Part shown: piece by piece, positions 49,201-61,537 of the stretch
How positions within the stretch are numbered: the stretch's first letter is position 1
Layout: each line of letters begins with the position of its first letter
NCBI GenBank assembly: GCA_023333565.1
Contig: JAJKFH010001094.1
Coordinates: 558,001-622,000 of the forward strand
Direction of reading: 5' to 3'
Source: Puffinus mauretanicus
Taxonomy: Eukaryota; Chordata; Aves; Procellariiformes; Procellariidae
DNA: 64,000 nucleotides
Translations under genes and position numbers: made by a program
Notes under the pieces: model-generated
Seen by the model: the letters and a program-made list of their open reading frames with translations, nothing else
Databases searched by the model: none
Told to the model about the DNA's origin: nothing

Positions 49201-51442
49201 TCAGTGATAAAAAGTTGAGTATAAACACCTCTGTATAACTTTTATGCTTGTATTTCTTTATTACACCATTTCAACAAAGCACTTAAATTCACACATCAGT
49301 AGCTTAAATAATATCTAGAAGCTTTCTTGAATTGGACCCTAACGCCATCCCGATGAGTATATAGAAGGCCCGTATCTAGAATCAAAAGACAATTACGTAG
49401 TAGACTACTTCCCAGACCAACATAATTCTTACGCCCATTTTCAAAATAGCAACAATGGCCTCGACTAAATCACACACCTGCCTGTTACACATCTAAAAAT
49501 TTTTTGCTGTTTCAGAGCTTTCTCATATTGTCATGGAGCTATTTCAAATGGAAAATTTTCATGCCCATGTCATCAGAAAGAAATTATCTGCAAGACTACC
49601 AGTTTTTTTTAACGTGGCACAGAAAGTAATTAGTTGGTATTATTTATGCTTTTAAAAATTGCTAATTTCTGCAAGACGCCACACATAGATGTGTGACATC
49701 CATCCTGTGTATGCAATAAATGCGTATTTCAGTAATTGTGTGTATGAGCATCTTGCACTCTATTTTCTTATGCTATCAACACTTTTCATGCATATGTGAC
49801 CAGAAAGCACAATATGAACAGAATCAAAATACCCACTTTATAAGCTGAAAAATACTATGTTGGGAACAAAATTTCAGATAGATGCTTTAACACTGTAAGA
49901 TAGCACACCTAGTAATCTGTAGTAGCGACAAACAGCAGGCATTATCTTGCTTACAGTACAGTACAGTAGGTACTCTGTTTCAAGAGACATTTGGAAAAGC
50001 TTTTGATGGTTCACAATTACAATGCTTTTTAGATCAAAATGTACTCCGCAATTTCTTCTCTTTTAGCATGTGTTCACAGATGACTCAATTTCCTGACAAA
50101 TACTTATTTAATACTTTTGCTTAATAGAAAAATCAGTGAGAAAAACAGAAAAATACTGATGGGAGATCCATAATAAGAGTAAGGCCCATACTCTTTCAAC
50201 TCCTTTCTTTGCTTTCTGCTAGCTCCAAATGTTTGATTTATTGGCTGCCCGTTTTGTATCACGGATGGTTTGGGTAGGTGTAATTCCTATCTATTTTTAA
50301 TACAGTAAGGATTTAAGAGATATATTAAAAAGGGTTACACACCTACAAAAATAACATCTTGGCAAAAAACTGCTTCTGGTTTTGCCAAGTGGAATGTTTT
50401 GATGACACTTCAGAAAGAACTTGGGAGAAAGCATTAGTAGTTCCTCCTTCTGGATTTGAACGACCCATAAAGCACATGAAATTAAAATGCTTAAAATGTA
50501 AGAAAAATACATGATAAGCTTTAATTTTGGCCAAAAAAAATAGATCTAGGCCAAAAGCTCATGACCTAGATGAAGAAGATTCAGTTACTTAAACCCACAC
50601 CTGGAAAGATGCTTAGGTTGTATGCCACCAAACATGAGCCTGCTAATCTGTTAGGTAGTAGTCCCAGCAGCAAAAATAGTGAAGTAATGGTATGCCAAAG
50701 GGGATCAGTAAAATAATCACCTCTCTTTCTTGAGTTGTACAGTTTGCCTCTCTTCTGGATGCAGATGTTGAAAAACAGCTGGCAGTGATAACACCTAGGA
50801 TACATGCAAATAATTCCTTCTATACCTATCCCATCCAACTTGCTGGCTGAATCAAGAGGCTACAGAGTCAGGCACCCCTCTTGCTTGCTATCTTTCTTGA
50901 TCAAAGATTAATCTGTCAGTTCCAGGAAAGACAAGTGGTAAACTCTGCACTACGCAAAGTAGAAATTAATAAACTCCTTTTACTTGCGTTTACCCTTAGG
51001 CACACTAGTGCCACTTTCCTGGCTGCACAGTCATCCAATTTCAGCCAGAAGCGTGGACCATACTCTCAGCCAGACTACTTGACAGTCTTGTCATTAGGGC
51101 ATGCTCCTGGGAAACGTGACTTTGAATCCACTTAGGCTGCGATGGAAACAATGCGACGCACTATGAATTCCCCAAGCAAGCCTCTCAACTCCTAAACTGC
51201 TACACAAAATGCAAGCACTGTTGTCTCTTCTTCAGCCATTTGAGAGAAAATGGCCATAGTTTCCCTATTTTGGGCTAAGCTCAGGGAAATTACATGCTCC
51301 GAGCACACCGTTATACCACTCCTGTAGGGGAAGCTCAGGTTTGCTCAGTGTTGGCACCTGGATACTGAACACGGGCGATACCCATGGTGCAAATCAGAAC
51401 TCTGATGTAAATTCTTTCTCTCATTGCGCTTTGTGGATCACA
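43256..51442. other. Non-coding stretch, probably SLC24A4 5' intron
   Basis: About 8.2 kb of AT-rich sequence with no recognisable exon. A probable ancient CR1 remnant lies at 45755-45870. Purine-rich plus-strand blocks occur at about 47360-47530 and 47730-47940. Short open frames (for example 46646-46975 and 47275-47613) show no domain. Confidence 0.6.
45755..45870 (-). mobile_element. Probable ancient amniote-type CR1 3' remnant
   Basis: The plus strand here (TTTGAAGCCAGAAAAGACC, then a TCTGATTAGGTATCTTAATCT phrase and CCTACTGCAGGCTAGG) follows the order of phrases I recall from old CR1 tails shared with turtles (gaggccagaagggacc ... atctagtctgacctcc ... acacaggcca). It is badly decayed and lacks the octamer tail. 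It could be coincidence; a repeat search would settle it. Confidence 0.45.
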
Positions 51443-51790
51443 AGATCATGGAAAAATTCAGGCCGGAAGGGACCTCAGGGGGTCTTCAGTCCAACCTCCT
51501 GCTCAAAGCAGCATGAGCTGTGAAATCAGACCAGATTGCTCAGTGCTTATACAATCACATCTTTAGAAATCTCCAAGGATGGACACTGTATAACCTCTGT
51601 GGGTAACCTGATCCAAAGCCTGGCTTCCCTCATGGTGAAAAACCTTTGCCTTAAATCCTGTCTGAACCTTTCTGGTTTCAACTTGTGCATAGCCTCAGTC
51701 CTTTATGTGCTTAAATTTGCTCCTGAGCTCAGTTCTCTGTCTGTAAAATGGGTCCAGTAATCATTCTCTGCCTCTAGGGAGAAGAGAGGT
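51443..51790 (-). mobile_element. Older CR1 LINE 3' fragment
   Basis: On the plus strand it opens with ATCATGGAAAAATTCAGG, then GGAAGGGACCTCAGG, then CAGTCCAACCTCCTGCTCAA, the classic CR1 tail phrases. Antisense ORF2 C-terminal sequence follows: CCTCTGTGGGTAACCTGATCC and the NLCLKSCLNLSG-type mirror of the RLxxxFxxE domain. It is more diverged than the copies at 21459 and 31583 and belongs to a different, older subfamily. The 5' limit near 51790 is approximate. Confidence 0.85.
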
Positions 51791-54700
51791 TGTAAGAATA
51801 AATTACTTAATATTACTGATTATTGTTAAATCTATCAAGTGAGGGATTCACATATGAGAACATTTAGGCCACCTATGTAGAAAAGGTACTTTAACACAGC
51901 ATACATCTCACTGAGCTCTCAGTCTGGAGCAATGTCTGCTGACCAGTTTTGCAGATGCTACATGATCTGTAGAGGGACTTGGTGTGTGGGGGAGGGGGAA
52001 ATAGTTGGAATGAGATCAATAGTTCATGCAGGAAGAAACCTCCAGCTTTAGCTGTAAACTTGAAACTTGGAAGAAATGAAGTGGTGACATGACGTTCACT
52101 CCTTAAGATTCAAAGCACTGCTCTATGTTAATGTTGAGCATAATGCAACGTATGCATGGAACAGGCAATAATTAGAAGATAGATTTTGTTTCTTTTTACA
52201 CAAGCAATCTTTCTTTTCAATAATATTGTTTCACAGTTTGTGAAAGGGCATCCCTCTCCCACACTAATATCAGTTCAAAAATATGAAATTAAATTTTCTT
52301 CAAGGTCTCTATTTAAGAACACTCAAAATTTCTACCTTCAGCAGAGCCTGTTAACAACGTGCTTAAATGCTCTCCTGAATTAGGGCCATAATTTGGTTAC
52401 ATATTGCATGAGATCAAGCTGGCAGTTGATTTTAAAATATTTCCTTAAAACATCCACAGATGTAGAATTATATAATTAAGCTATTTTAGATCATTTTATG
52501 AGGTTGTAAAAATGTACTAATAGTAATTTGTCACTTGGAAGCTTGTGCTGTTGGACTTATGGTTACTAAGGTAGCCTGCCTTAGTAGAGGAGGGGAACAG
52601 GAAGAAACAACTTTGTGAAAAAAAATACAACCTTCTCAACATTTTACTTAAGAGCAATTTTGCTTTAATATGTAGAGTAAACAAAACTGGATTAGGATAC
52701 GGTATACTATACAGGTTTTATTAGTATTCACTTGAGTGAGATTAGTCACTAGCATATTCGAACACTGGAAACACTGACAAAATGTTCACATGACAAAACA
52801 CAAGTGTGTATTCTGCTCCTGCTTCAGTCACTCACCACACAAGCACACATCAGTGACAGTAGGCATGTGACATACATCACAGGATCTCTCAATTGGGCAT
52901 CTTAGCCCTAGGGTTTTTTAGATAATTATGCCAGAGTAACATGACTTGCTCTTGCAATCTTGTCTCTCAGAGTTCAAAATTCAGAGTTCTTTCCTGGAGA
53001 AATCTATATTTAACAAGTGCGCCAGGGCATACAATTTACATACAAGTGTCCGGAATCATAAAATAATGCTGACCACTAAGTGCCCGAAAAGGACAGGCTT
53101 GGTTGCTGTTCCAAAGGTAACAGGACATAATGGAAATGCTCTGCTACAGCAGAGGAACATGGCTATGAGCACTGTTCTTGAGTATGCCTACTCAGATGCT
53201 GTATGTTTCCATTTATTTTTATGCATTTGGCTAGTCAGCCAAATTTCTATTTCCTGTGCTACACTGCACCCCATCTGACTGATATGAGGTGGACCTGCTT
53301 TTCACAAAGAGGGGAGAACACAGAACATGGTAGGACTATAAAGAAAGGGAACAAAATATTTCAGCTTTGATGTTTCAGCAAACATGCATACTTACTCACA
53401 GAAAAAAATATAATCATTGTTTTCTGGCCAAATACACTCAATCAGAACATACATATTACTGAACGGACAGAACCATGTTGGTGTTCATACATGGGACTGG
53501 GAGGTTATGGACATTCCCCAAAAAAGGGATAAAATAAATAAGTTAACACGAGGGGGAGCTGTAAGTGCAGAGGAAGAGAGGCATAAACGGCACCACATCA
53601 ATCTCTTGTGACCACTCAATTTCCTCACGATTTCCATGAAATATACTCTCTCAGTTCAACTCTTCTAGTTAAAAAGAGATCCACACTACAATGAGTGCCC
53701 CGAGTTTATTACAGTTTATGTTCTTTGGATGGAAGAAGCATTGCTATGCATGCCCAAAAATTATGAAGTCTAATTACTACCTCAGCTACTCAGCTGTAAC
53801 ATACTTTGCAAGTGAGACCAATAAGCAGTGAGACATGCAGAAAGCCTGCAGCCCATCCACATTTTAGTGACATTCCACACAGGAGCTAGTGATAATGTAC
53901 AGTGAGAATATAAAGACTGGGAATTGTTTAAATACAGAATTTAAAAATATATAGTATGAACAAGATATATAATGCTGCTACTGACAGATTGTATATGCAT
54001 GCTCAGTAGATGAATAAAGAAATCAATAAAAAAAAGCACTCAAAGGTACACTGTAGAAGATAACAACCAGTAAGGTGATGTATGATATAGTGTCTAAGAT
54101 ACAGTCTTGGCTTCTGTAGACTTGGGCTTCCGAAGAATTGAATCCTCCAGTGCAGGTTTCAGTCACAAGCGGAGAGCGCTGAGCTGCTGTCTGGGGCACT
54201 AAGCGACAGCAGCAGTGGCGGCTGGGCTGCCTGACTGAAGGAACCTGCATGACATATTTGGCAATGAACAGTGTTGGAGGAGTGAGTCAGCAATGCCTTC
54301 TTGGTGGGAAAAGTAGATTTGGAGCACTCTATGTTAACAACACTTAGGGGGTAAATTGCCAGTCCTGGAAGAGCAAGGAGAGGACAAGAGTCCTAAAATA
54401 CTCCTAGTGGCCAATATGAGAGCCAGACCCTGGGAGAAAGAATCAGCTGGCGTTTTGAAATCACATTCTCCATATGAAGATGGTGACAGTAAGCACAGTA
54501 TCCTAATTTTTACTTTCTAAACTTCTTTCCTCTACTACATGTAATCAATAAGAAATGAATAATGGAAAGATCCAGTTACACTATACATCTCGTCACTTGT
54601 TCTATGAGACAGAGCAGTTAATGCCTGCAGCAACACAAATGAGACAACTAAACGTCCTTCAAAGTCACACATACACAAGTTCTTCCAAAATCATATTTGT

Positions 54701-57700
54701 AGTAGAAGGGTTTCTTAATGAAAGCAATTCACAAAAGCCTAAGACGAAGCAAAGCAAAATGAAAAGTCATGGGCAAAATGTAAAGAAATACAATGCAACA
54801 GCAAATTAAGAAAGAAGTTTGTCATGTTTCTACCATCTTAGCTGGGCCTTTACCAAAATGTACTTAGAATTGTGTCTCTGGAGATCGAATTTCTCTCATA
54901 TAACACTGACTATGAAGGATGCTTGTTTTAGAACAGAAAAGTAAGATACACCAACTTCATCCAACCCTTAGTGTGCAAGGTATTTGGGATGCCTGTCTCC
55001 ACTGAGGATAAACATGGTCTACATGACTAACAGTTTGAATTTTAAATGGCTGTCACATGGAATTTACTCTCATTATAAACAACCAACATGATATGCATTA
55101 CAGGGAATCAAACTTTTAATGTTAAGTGCTCCCTACTGTCTAAAGAGCCAAATATTCAACAGTTTAAAAAAAAAAAAGCCACTGTCATCACTGTTTTTGC
55201 ATGGGTGAATATTATTTTAAATTTGCAGATGCAATAGCTATAGCATAAGATTTGGTATGTCATTTGAAAGGTCTGTAATTTTGTCATTAAATATTTGCAA
55301 GGAGGAGTTATTTCAAATACAACATTCAATTTGAGAAAAAATTTAAGTGTATCTTGGGTACAAATAACTGCCTAGTGTCAAGTATTCTGTGGTTATGACT
55401 GTCTTTCTGTTTGTAGTATTCTGCAGCTTCCATTACTGTAGCATCTCAGTCTAATGCATGCAACTTCATTGTACTTTTGTGAGACAGAAGAGTATTTTTA
55501 GGCAAACTCCATAAATGAGGCCTGCAACACAGAGCATTAGATCAGAACCACCAAATATAGGGCTAAAACAGGACTATACAGAACTTGAGTAAATAAGTCT
55601 AAAGAAACGATCCAGAAGGTCTGCACCAGCAGTTACCTATCCCTGGAGGAAGCAGGAATTCAGCACCTCCCTGTTTATCTTGCAGGTTCCCTAGACAATT
55701 TCACCTGCACAGAGCTACCTTCATCTGGGGAAAGAGGCAACTAGCTTTTTTACTACTCTCCAGTAACAGGGTAAACCAGCATGAAAACCTGCCAAAGCCC
55801 CTAGATAGACTAGATCAATTCGGTACACTCAAAGTGCCCATTACACATCTCAAGTAAGCCTGAATTCAGCACAAGCCACAGCTACTATGGCAATTTTCAT
55901 TAAAAAAGTTAAACCTAAATCCTTCAATTTCCAGACTAGTGCTTTCACATCTCACTGGTCGCTAATTCAAGAGAGTACCACCTCTCCCTAAGAAAAAAAG
56001 ATACCGATTATAACTATCTCAACTACAGACCTAAAGTTGATTCATACAGTGTAACAGTTTTGCATCTTTGCACATTTACTGGTAAGTCAGTCCAAAATGA
56101 GTGAGAAAGTGTTGCTAGCAAGGCAAAACAGCTCCACAGTTACCAGCCTGCTTCACAAGGACGGCTAACTTTTGAACATGAGTTTTCTCCTACAGTCAGA
56201 GACTTTTGCTCCCTGCTGCTTCACTGTCCCCCACCTCAACAGCTTCTTGTGTTCAGTGTGAAAGGTTCTGTAGTGAGGGCAACTCATCCAATCCTACCTA
56301 AGGTACTTGTCAAAAAACCATTTTGTGTTCAGAAGTTCTCATTGACTTCACTGGGAGTGCTGCAGGTGTCATTTGGGGTTAGAGACCTAGAGCACTCCAG
56401 AGAGAAAATATAGTTCTTCTAAACCGTGGCAGAAAGTTTTCTTTAACTTTTCCCCTACTGTTGAAGTGCCATGATGTCCAGGTACCTCAGGACACACTTA
56501 GTGAGATTGCCAAAGACATCTAACTTCAGCTGAGATCCAGAGAATTGAGAACCTTTACTCCAAAGATTTCACAGACAATCTCTCTATATCCAAGTATTGA
56601 GGCCCTTAAAATCCCACTCTACATCCCATTTCCCTCTCCTATTCAAGGGAATTTTCCTTATTGACTTTAATGAGAATGGAATCAGTTTTCACTAATATAT
56701 CCAGTTATTTCATTGTCAGAGAAACAATTTCTATGGACAGGGATACAACTCACACTACAATAACATTTTGCTTTATTAAGCTGCCAATATCAGTTCCATA
56801 GCTTTGGATGCACAGAAATAGGTAAAGAAAACAATTTTTAAGGGGGACACAGTGCTTTCGGACCACACACAACACTTGCTAATGTCATCTGATGCTTTTC
56901 TATAGGCCAAGGACAACAGCCAGCCTCAAGCATAGAGATTTACAGTTTCTGTCTTACCACCCAAAGTCATCTACCATGATTCAAGGTACTTCTATGCAAA
57001 AGATAGCACAAGAAGATTGCCTGGAAGTAATTAATTTTCATCGTCTCCCTCTCTGAGAGGGAAACACTTCAAACAATGGCTACTTTGCTTTCCACCAGAC
57101 AAATTAGTTTCACTGTGATCTCTTTCAGATATATAACCCATGAATTTTAAGTTGGTTGTAAAAGTCCACAGAAACCCAGTTTAGTATCTTCCATCTTTAC
57201 TGATTTAAACACTCTTCTTGAACAGCAACAATAATAGTTTTGAAATGTCCTCCCCTCCTTCCTCCTACTTATCTATACGCTCTCTAATCGTTTTGATGAC
57301 ACAGGGGTATTTCAGTACTTTAACGATAAAATTGAGCATGTCAGTGTTTTCGCTATGTGATTAGTGAAGGAAATACAAACACCTGACAGCAAACTCTGTG
57401 ATTTTGTATGATTTAATATCGGAACGGAGTTTCACTGTTTAAAATGACGAATAAGCTTCACAGACTACTACGTAGTCCTGCTATGAAAGAAAAATGGTTT
57501 CACAGTAAATTAAGAGAAAACTTTAAATTTTTCCTCTTTTATAACGTGCATTAGTAACATGAATTAAGAATAATGTCCCTGAGAATGCCAAAATAAAGGA
57601 TATTTCTCTCAGTGGAATTAAGATTTTAATACTTTGCCTTTGATCTGAATTACACAGTATTCTTTAAATCCAAGAGCACAAAATTCCAGACTTCCGTAAA

Positions 57701-60700
57701 TAACCTGGAGCTTGCTAGCACAAATCTGTCAACTAACAAATCCCTCTTCATCTCTCCAAAGGCTGCTTCGTCTCTCTAAAGGTCATTAGATGGTCAGCTC
57801 ACACACTAGCTTGCGTGAGCTGTAAATATATGTAAATATAATAGACAAAGACATATAAAATCTCCATTCCCCATTTCAGGTAGCAGTGCTTCTTAAGAGT
57901 GTATCATCCCTGATGTAAATCAGAGAACCTGCATGCAGGTAATATCTGCAGGTAATAATAGCAAGATCCTAGCTTCCACTAGATGAAGCAGTCCAATGCT
58001 GCATTTGCTGTGTATGGAGAAGTCCTACTGATGTAAACAGTGGCTTAGGAAGGGCCAATGGGGCCACAACACTACTCCTTTGAAGAAAAAAAAAAAAATT
58101 CAAAAACCTTGATTCCTACACAAGCGTAAGTCCCCATTTTGCCTGAACACAGGCTGAAACATGAATGATCCTTCCTGATGGATACGCAAGGCATTGGAAA
58201 TGTCTCAGTTCTAGAAAGGCTCAACAACTTGAACTTCAGATTGATTACATGTTTAAAGTTGTGCATAAATGTTGTACTAAATCAGAATGTTTGCTCAAGT
58301 GAGCCAAGTGAAATCATGATTAGATCCACCATGAGTATACTCAAAATCTGCCCTTCAAACTGAAGTGAATGCACTGTAGTATGGGGTATTGTAACAAACT
58401 TCCAGTTCTAGACAGCTTTGTCCTGAGGCAAAAATGGTCCCCTCCAGGGACTGCTGTTTGTGTGCTAGTACCTCAACTGCAACACTCCATTCCACAGTCT
58501 CCATTTCCAAAAAGTGGACAAAAAAAAGATGTCAATTAAATGAAAAAGTAATCCAAACACTAAAAGTAAATAAATACAAACCTCTAAATCTAGCCATACA
58601 TTTAGACTAACTTTGAGAGATAGGACTATTTCTGTAATACCGAAGTGCAACCATGTTTGTGTGGGTCATTTCACTTTAGCTGATATGTCACTCCAGCCTG
58701 TCCTCAACGCTATGTGGGGGAGGTTTACACTAATCAGCTTTTTCTGAAGTTTAAATTCTAGCATCACATCAAGAGCTGTTACACAACATCAGGAAATACG
58801 AGCTGTGCTATTTATGAAAGCCAACTTGGTCCTCTTTTCAAGCATCTGAATTAACAGACATACTCCCCCATAAAATTATTTTACATCATAAAGTTAAATG
58901 TTTTAGTTAAGAACAAATAAATACAATGATGCATCATGCTTTAAAAAGCCAGAGCTGTTTTACAATTAGCATTAACTTTTGGTAAGCCGGGGTATGGGAG
59001 GAGGGGGAAAAACAAAAAAAAAAGGATTTTAGAGATTTTTATCATCAATGAATACCTCACAACGATATGATTTTTCTCATAACTTTAATTATGTGTTTCT
59101 ATCTTCATATATTGGAGAGTGAATGTTTTCCCAGAAGGGAGAAAAAGCATGCTCCTTTCCTGAGTTTGTTTTAAAGAAAATCAAATGATCCGAATCATTT
59201 TCTCATAAAACATAGACAATACAGCTCAACAGCCAGTAAAGCCAAATTTCTATTCTTGGTTTTTGTTATTTTGTAGTGGTAAAGCTGTGCCTGGCACTCA
59301 CAGCAGCACCTGAAGGAACACCCATGGAATTAAAGCCTTTTAAATTCTCTGAAAATCTTTCAGCTAACAGAATTTTTCTCTAAAGCAGAAAGAAAAAAGG
59401 AAAAAAAAAAAGAGAGAGAAAATAAAAAAGTCAAACATATGTCCAGTCAAAGCATACATGTATTTACATATCAGACTTCAGGAAGAATCAAAACATAGTG
59501 TAACTCTGGTTAATCTCATAATTGCAAGAGGCTTTTATCCATGGCTGTTAAATAATACGATCCAAGTTGCCTCTCCAAGATTAAGTGTATAAAGTCATCA
59601 TGCAGCTAAAATAGCAAGTCACTGAAGGGTATGCTACATCATTTATATAAAGAAGAGAAAGATCATTTCTAGTAATTACCCTTGTAAATGAATTACTGTT
59701 TCCTTAACACACAAATATATTTACTAGCAGAATTTAAATGCATTCATTGGGAACATAATGACTGTAAAACTTTGAATTTTTACTCCTATAAATGCCTAAT
59801 CTGATACACTTTTTAAACAAGCAATCCGTTTGTTTTTCCCATATCAAAAATAAATTTTACAGGCAGAAAAGGAGGAAAGGTATTTTTGCAGAAGAAAAAA
59901 AGAAATAATCAGAGCAATGAGTTGAATAATCTGAGGATGAGAAACAGGTGCCTCACTGACAAGCTACACCACATTTACACTCACTCTAAATCAGAATTTG
60001 TATTGTGGCACCTAGGTGCAAATCTACCATTGGGAAAGCCAGGATCATCATCATTCTCTATGGAGAACAAGGCTTACTATTATAAAGATGCTTTTCATGT
60101 TCAGAGCCCAATCTAACTGGATAATATTTGTAGAAGGGATAAAGGGACCTAGGTTCCCCACTAGTGTTCGATTAATTTTTTGGTCCCTGGAGGGAAAAAA
60201 AAAAAATTGTGGAGTGAAGGAATATAGGGGAAAATCACAAAGGGCAGTCACAGCTGCAGCCACAGCTAGAATTGAGGATTTCCTGGTCCCCATGCCATGC
60301 TGAAACACTGGATCTGGGTCTCTTGCAGTAAAGATCGGTGTATAAGATTATTATGCAGCCCTGTACATTTCATGTCAAGGCACAGAACTCCTGAACACAA
60401 ACTTCAACTACTACATTAAAATAGTCATTAAAACAAAAGACAAATATATCTGTAACTTACAAAAAAAGAAGCAAGATTTTGTTGTAAAAACTCCAAACAA
60501 GATGAACAAAAAACTATCTCCACTTAGTAGAGTGACTGAACTTAGTTTTCTATACAAAACAGATGATAATCTGTTTTTTATAATAATGATCGAGATGTCA
60601 GTTTGGGGTCATGTCTGTAGGCACTCCAGCATCATGAGATATCACCCCCTGCTACAGCCTGAGCACAGGGATCTCACAGGGCTAAGCGTCTTAGCACAGA

Positions 60701-61279
60701 CAGGCACATGGCCAATATTGTCCAACATAGCCATTTTCCACCCTACACTTTGGAGACAGGAGGTCCTCATCTCTTCCACCAGTTATCAGATGTGCTGCCC
60801 CCCACAGCTGAAAAACCGTTGGAGAAGGACAGAAATGACCCACAGACCACAGTTGGGCCCCTGTCAAAAAGTATCTGTCAGAGGTGCAATCTCTCCTCCT
60901 CAGAGCTGCACAGCAGCGCTCAACTCTAAGAGTCCACTCTGGAGTCAGCAATGTGGTAGGACCAAAATATTTGGAACCAGTTACTGGATGGAAGGGAAGA
61001 ATTTTAGGTGTGAAGATTATAATTTTATTAATTAAGCAGCATATAGTACATGCATCACTATTCCCATCCCATCTGCAATCTCATTCCAGAAGAATAGTAA
61101 TGCTAGTGGCATGTGTATAGCATCCAACCCTGCAGGGGCTGGAATGGAGGAAAAAAAAATTTTGAAAGTGTCCAACAAAACCAAAAGATTCCGCAAATAA
61201 TTTCATGCATTCCACCAAATCTGACCAATTTCAAAAGCCATTGAGCTTATAGGAACATAGTACTTTTTAAAACCCTGAA
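51791..61279. other. Non-coding stretch, SLC24A4 5' intron or upstream DNA
   Basis: About 9.5 kb with no recognisable exon. Two small islands retain CpG dinucleotides: 54129-54222, which is locally GC-rich, and 57278-57480, which is AT-rich. Poly-A runs lie near 55166-55177 and 58084-58097. An unbroken 177-codon frame at 60502-61035 has no recognisable domain. Confidence 0.55.
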
Positions 61280-61537
61280 GGATGAGAGGAAATGGCCTCA
61301 AGTTGCGCCAAGGGAGGTTTAGACTGGACGTTAGGAGAAATTTCTTTACTGAAAGAGTGGTCAGGCCTTGGAACAGGCTGCCCAGGGAAGTGGTTGAGTC
61401 ACCATCCCTGGAAGTATTTAAAAGACGTGTAGATGAGGCGCTTAGGGACATGGTGTAGTGGGCATGGTGGTGTTGGGTTGACGGTTGGACTCGATGATCT
61501 TAGAGGTCTTTTCCAACCTTAATGATTCTATGATTCT
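61280..61537 (+). mobile_element. CR1 LINE 3'-end fragment, little decayed
   Basis: A 258-bp CR1 piece lies on the plus strand, opposite to the other copies. It begins abruptly inside the ORF2 C-terminal domain. It encodes [16 protein letters not shown](V), then [19 protein letters not shown] and [20 protein letters not shown], and stops at the normal ORF2 end near 61458. The 3' UTR (GGTTGGACTCGATGATCTTA, TTCCAACCTTAATG) and an ATTCTATGATTCT tail follow. The surviving part of the frame is intact, so this is likely among the youngest CR1 insertions in the window. Confidence 0.94.

Noticed and set aside
54023..54250. Minus-strand frame starting MQVPSVRQPSRHCCC as a possible coding exon
   Set aside because: It matches no known family or NCKX4 segment I recall, and no exon-like splice border in the needed phase is evident. 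Kept only as a GC-rich island.
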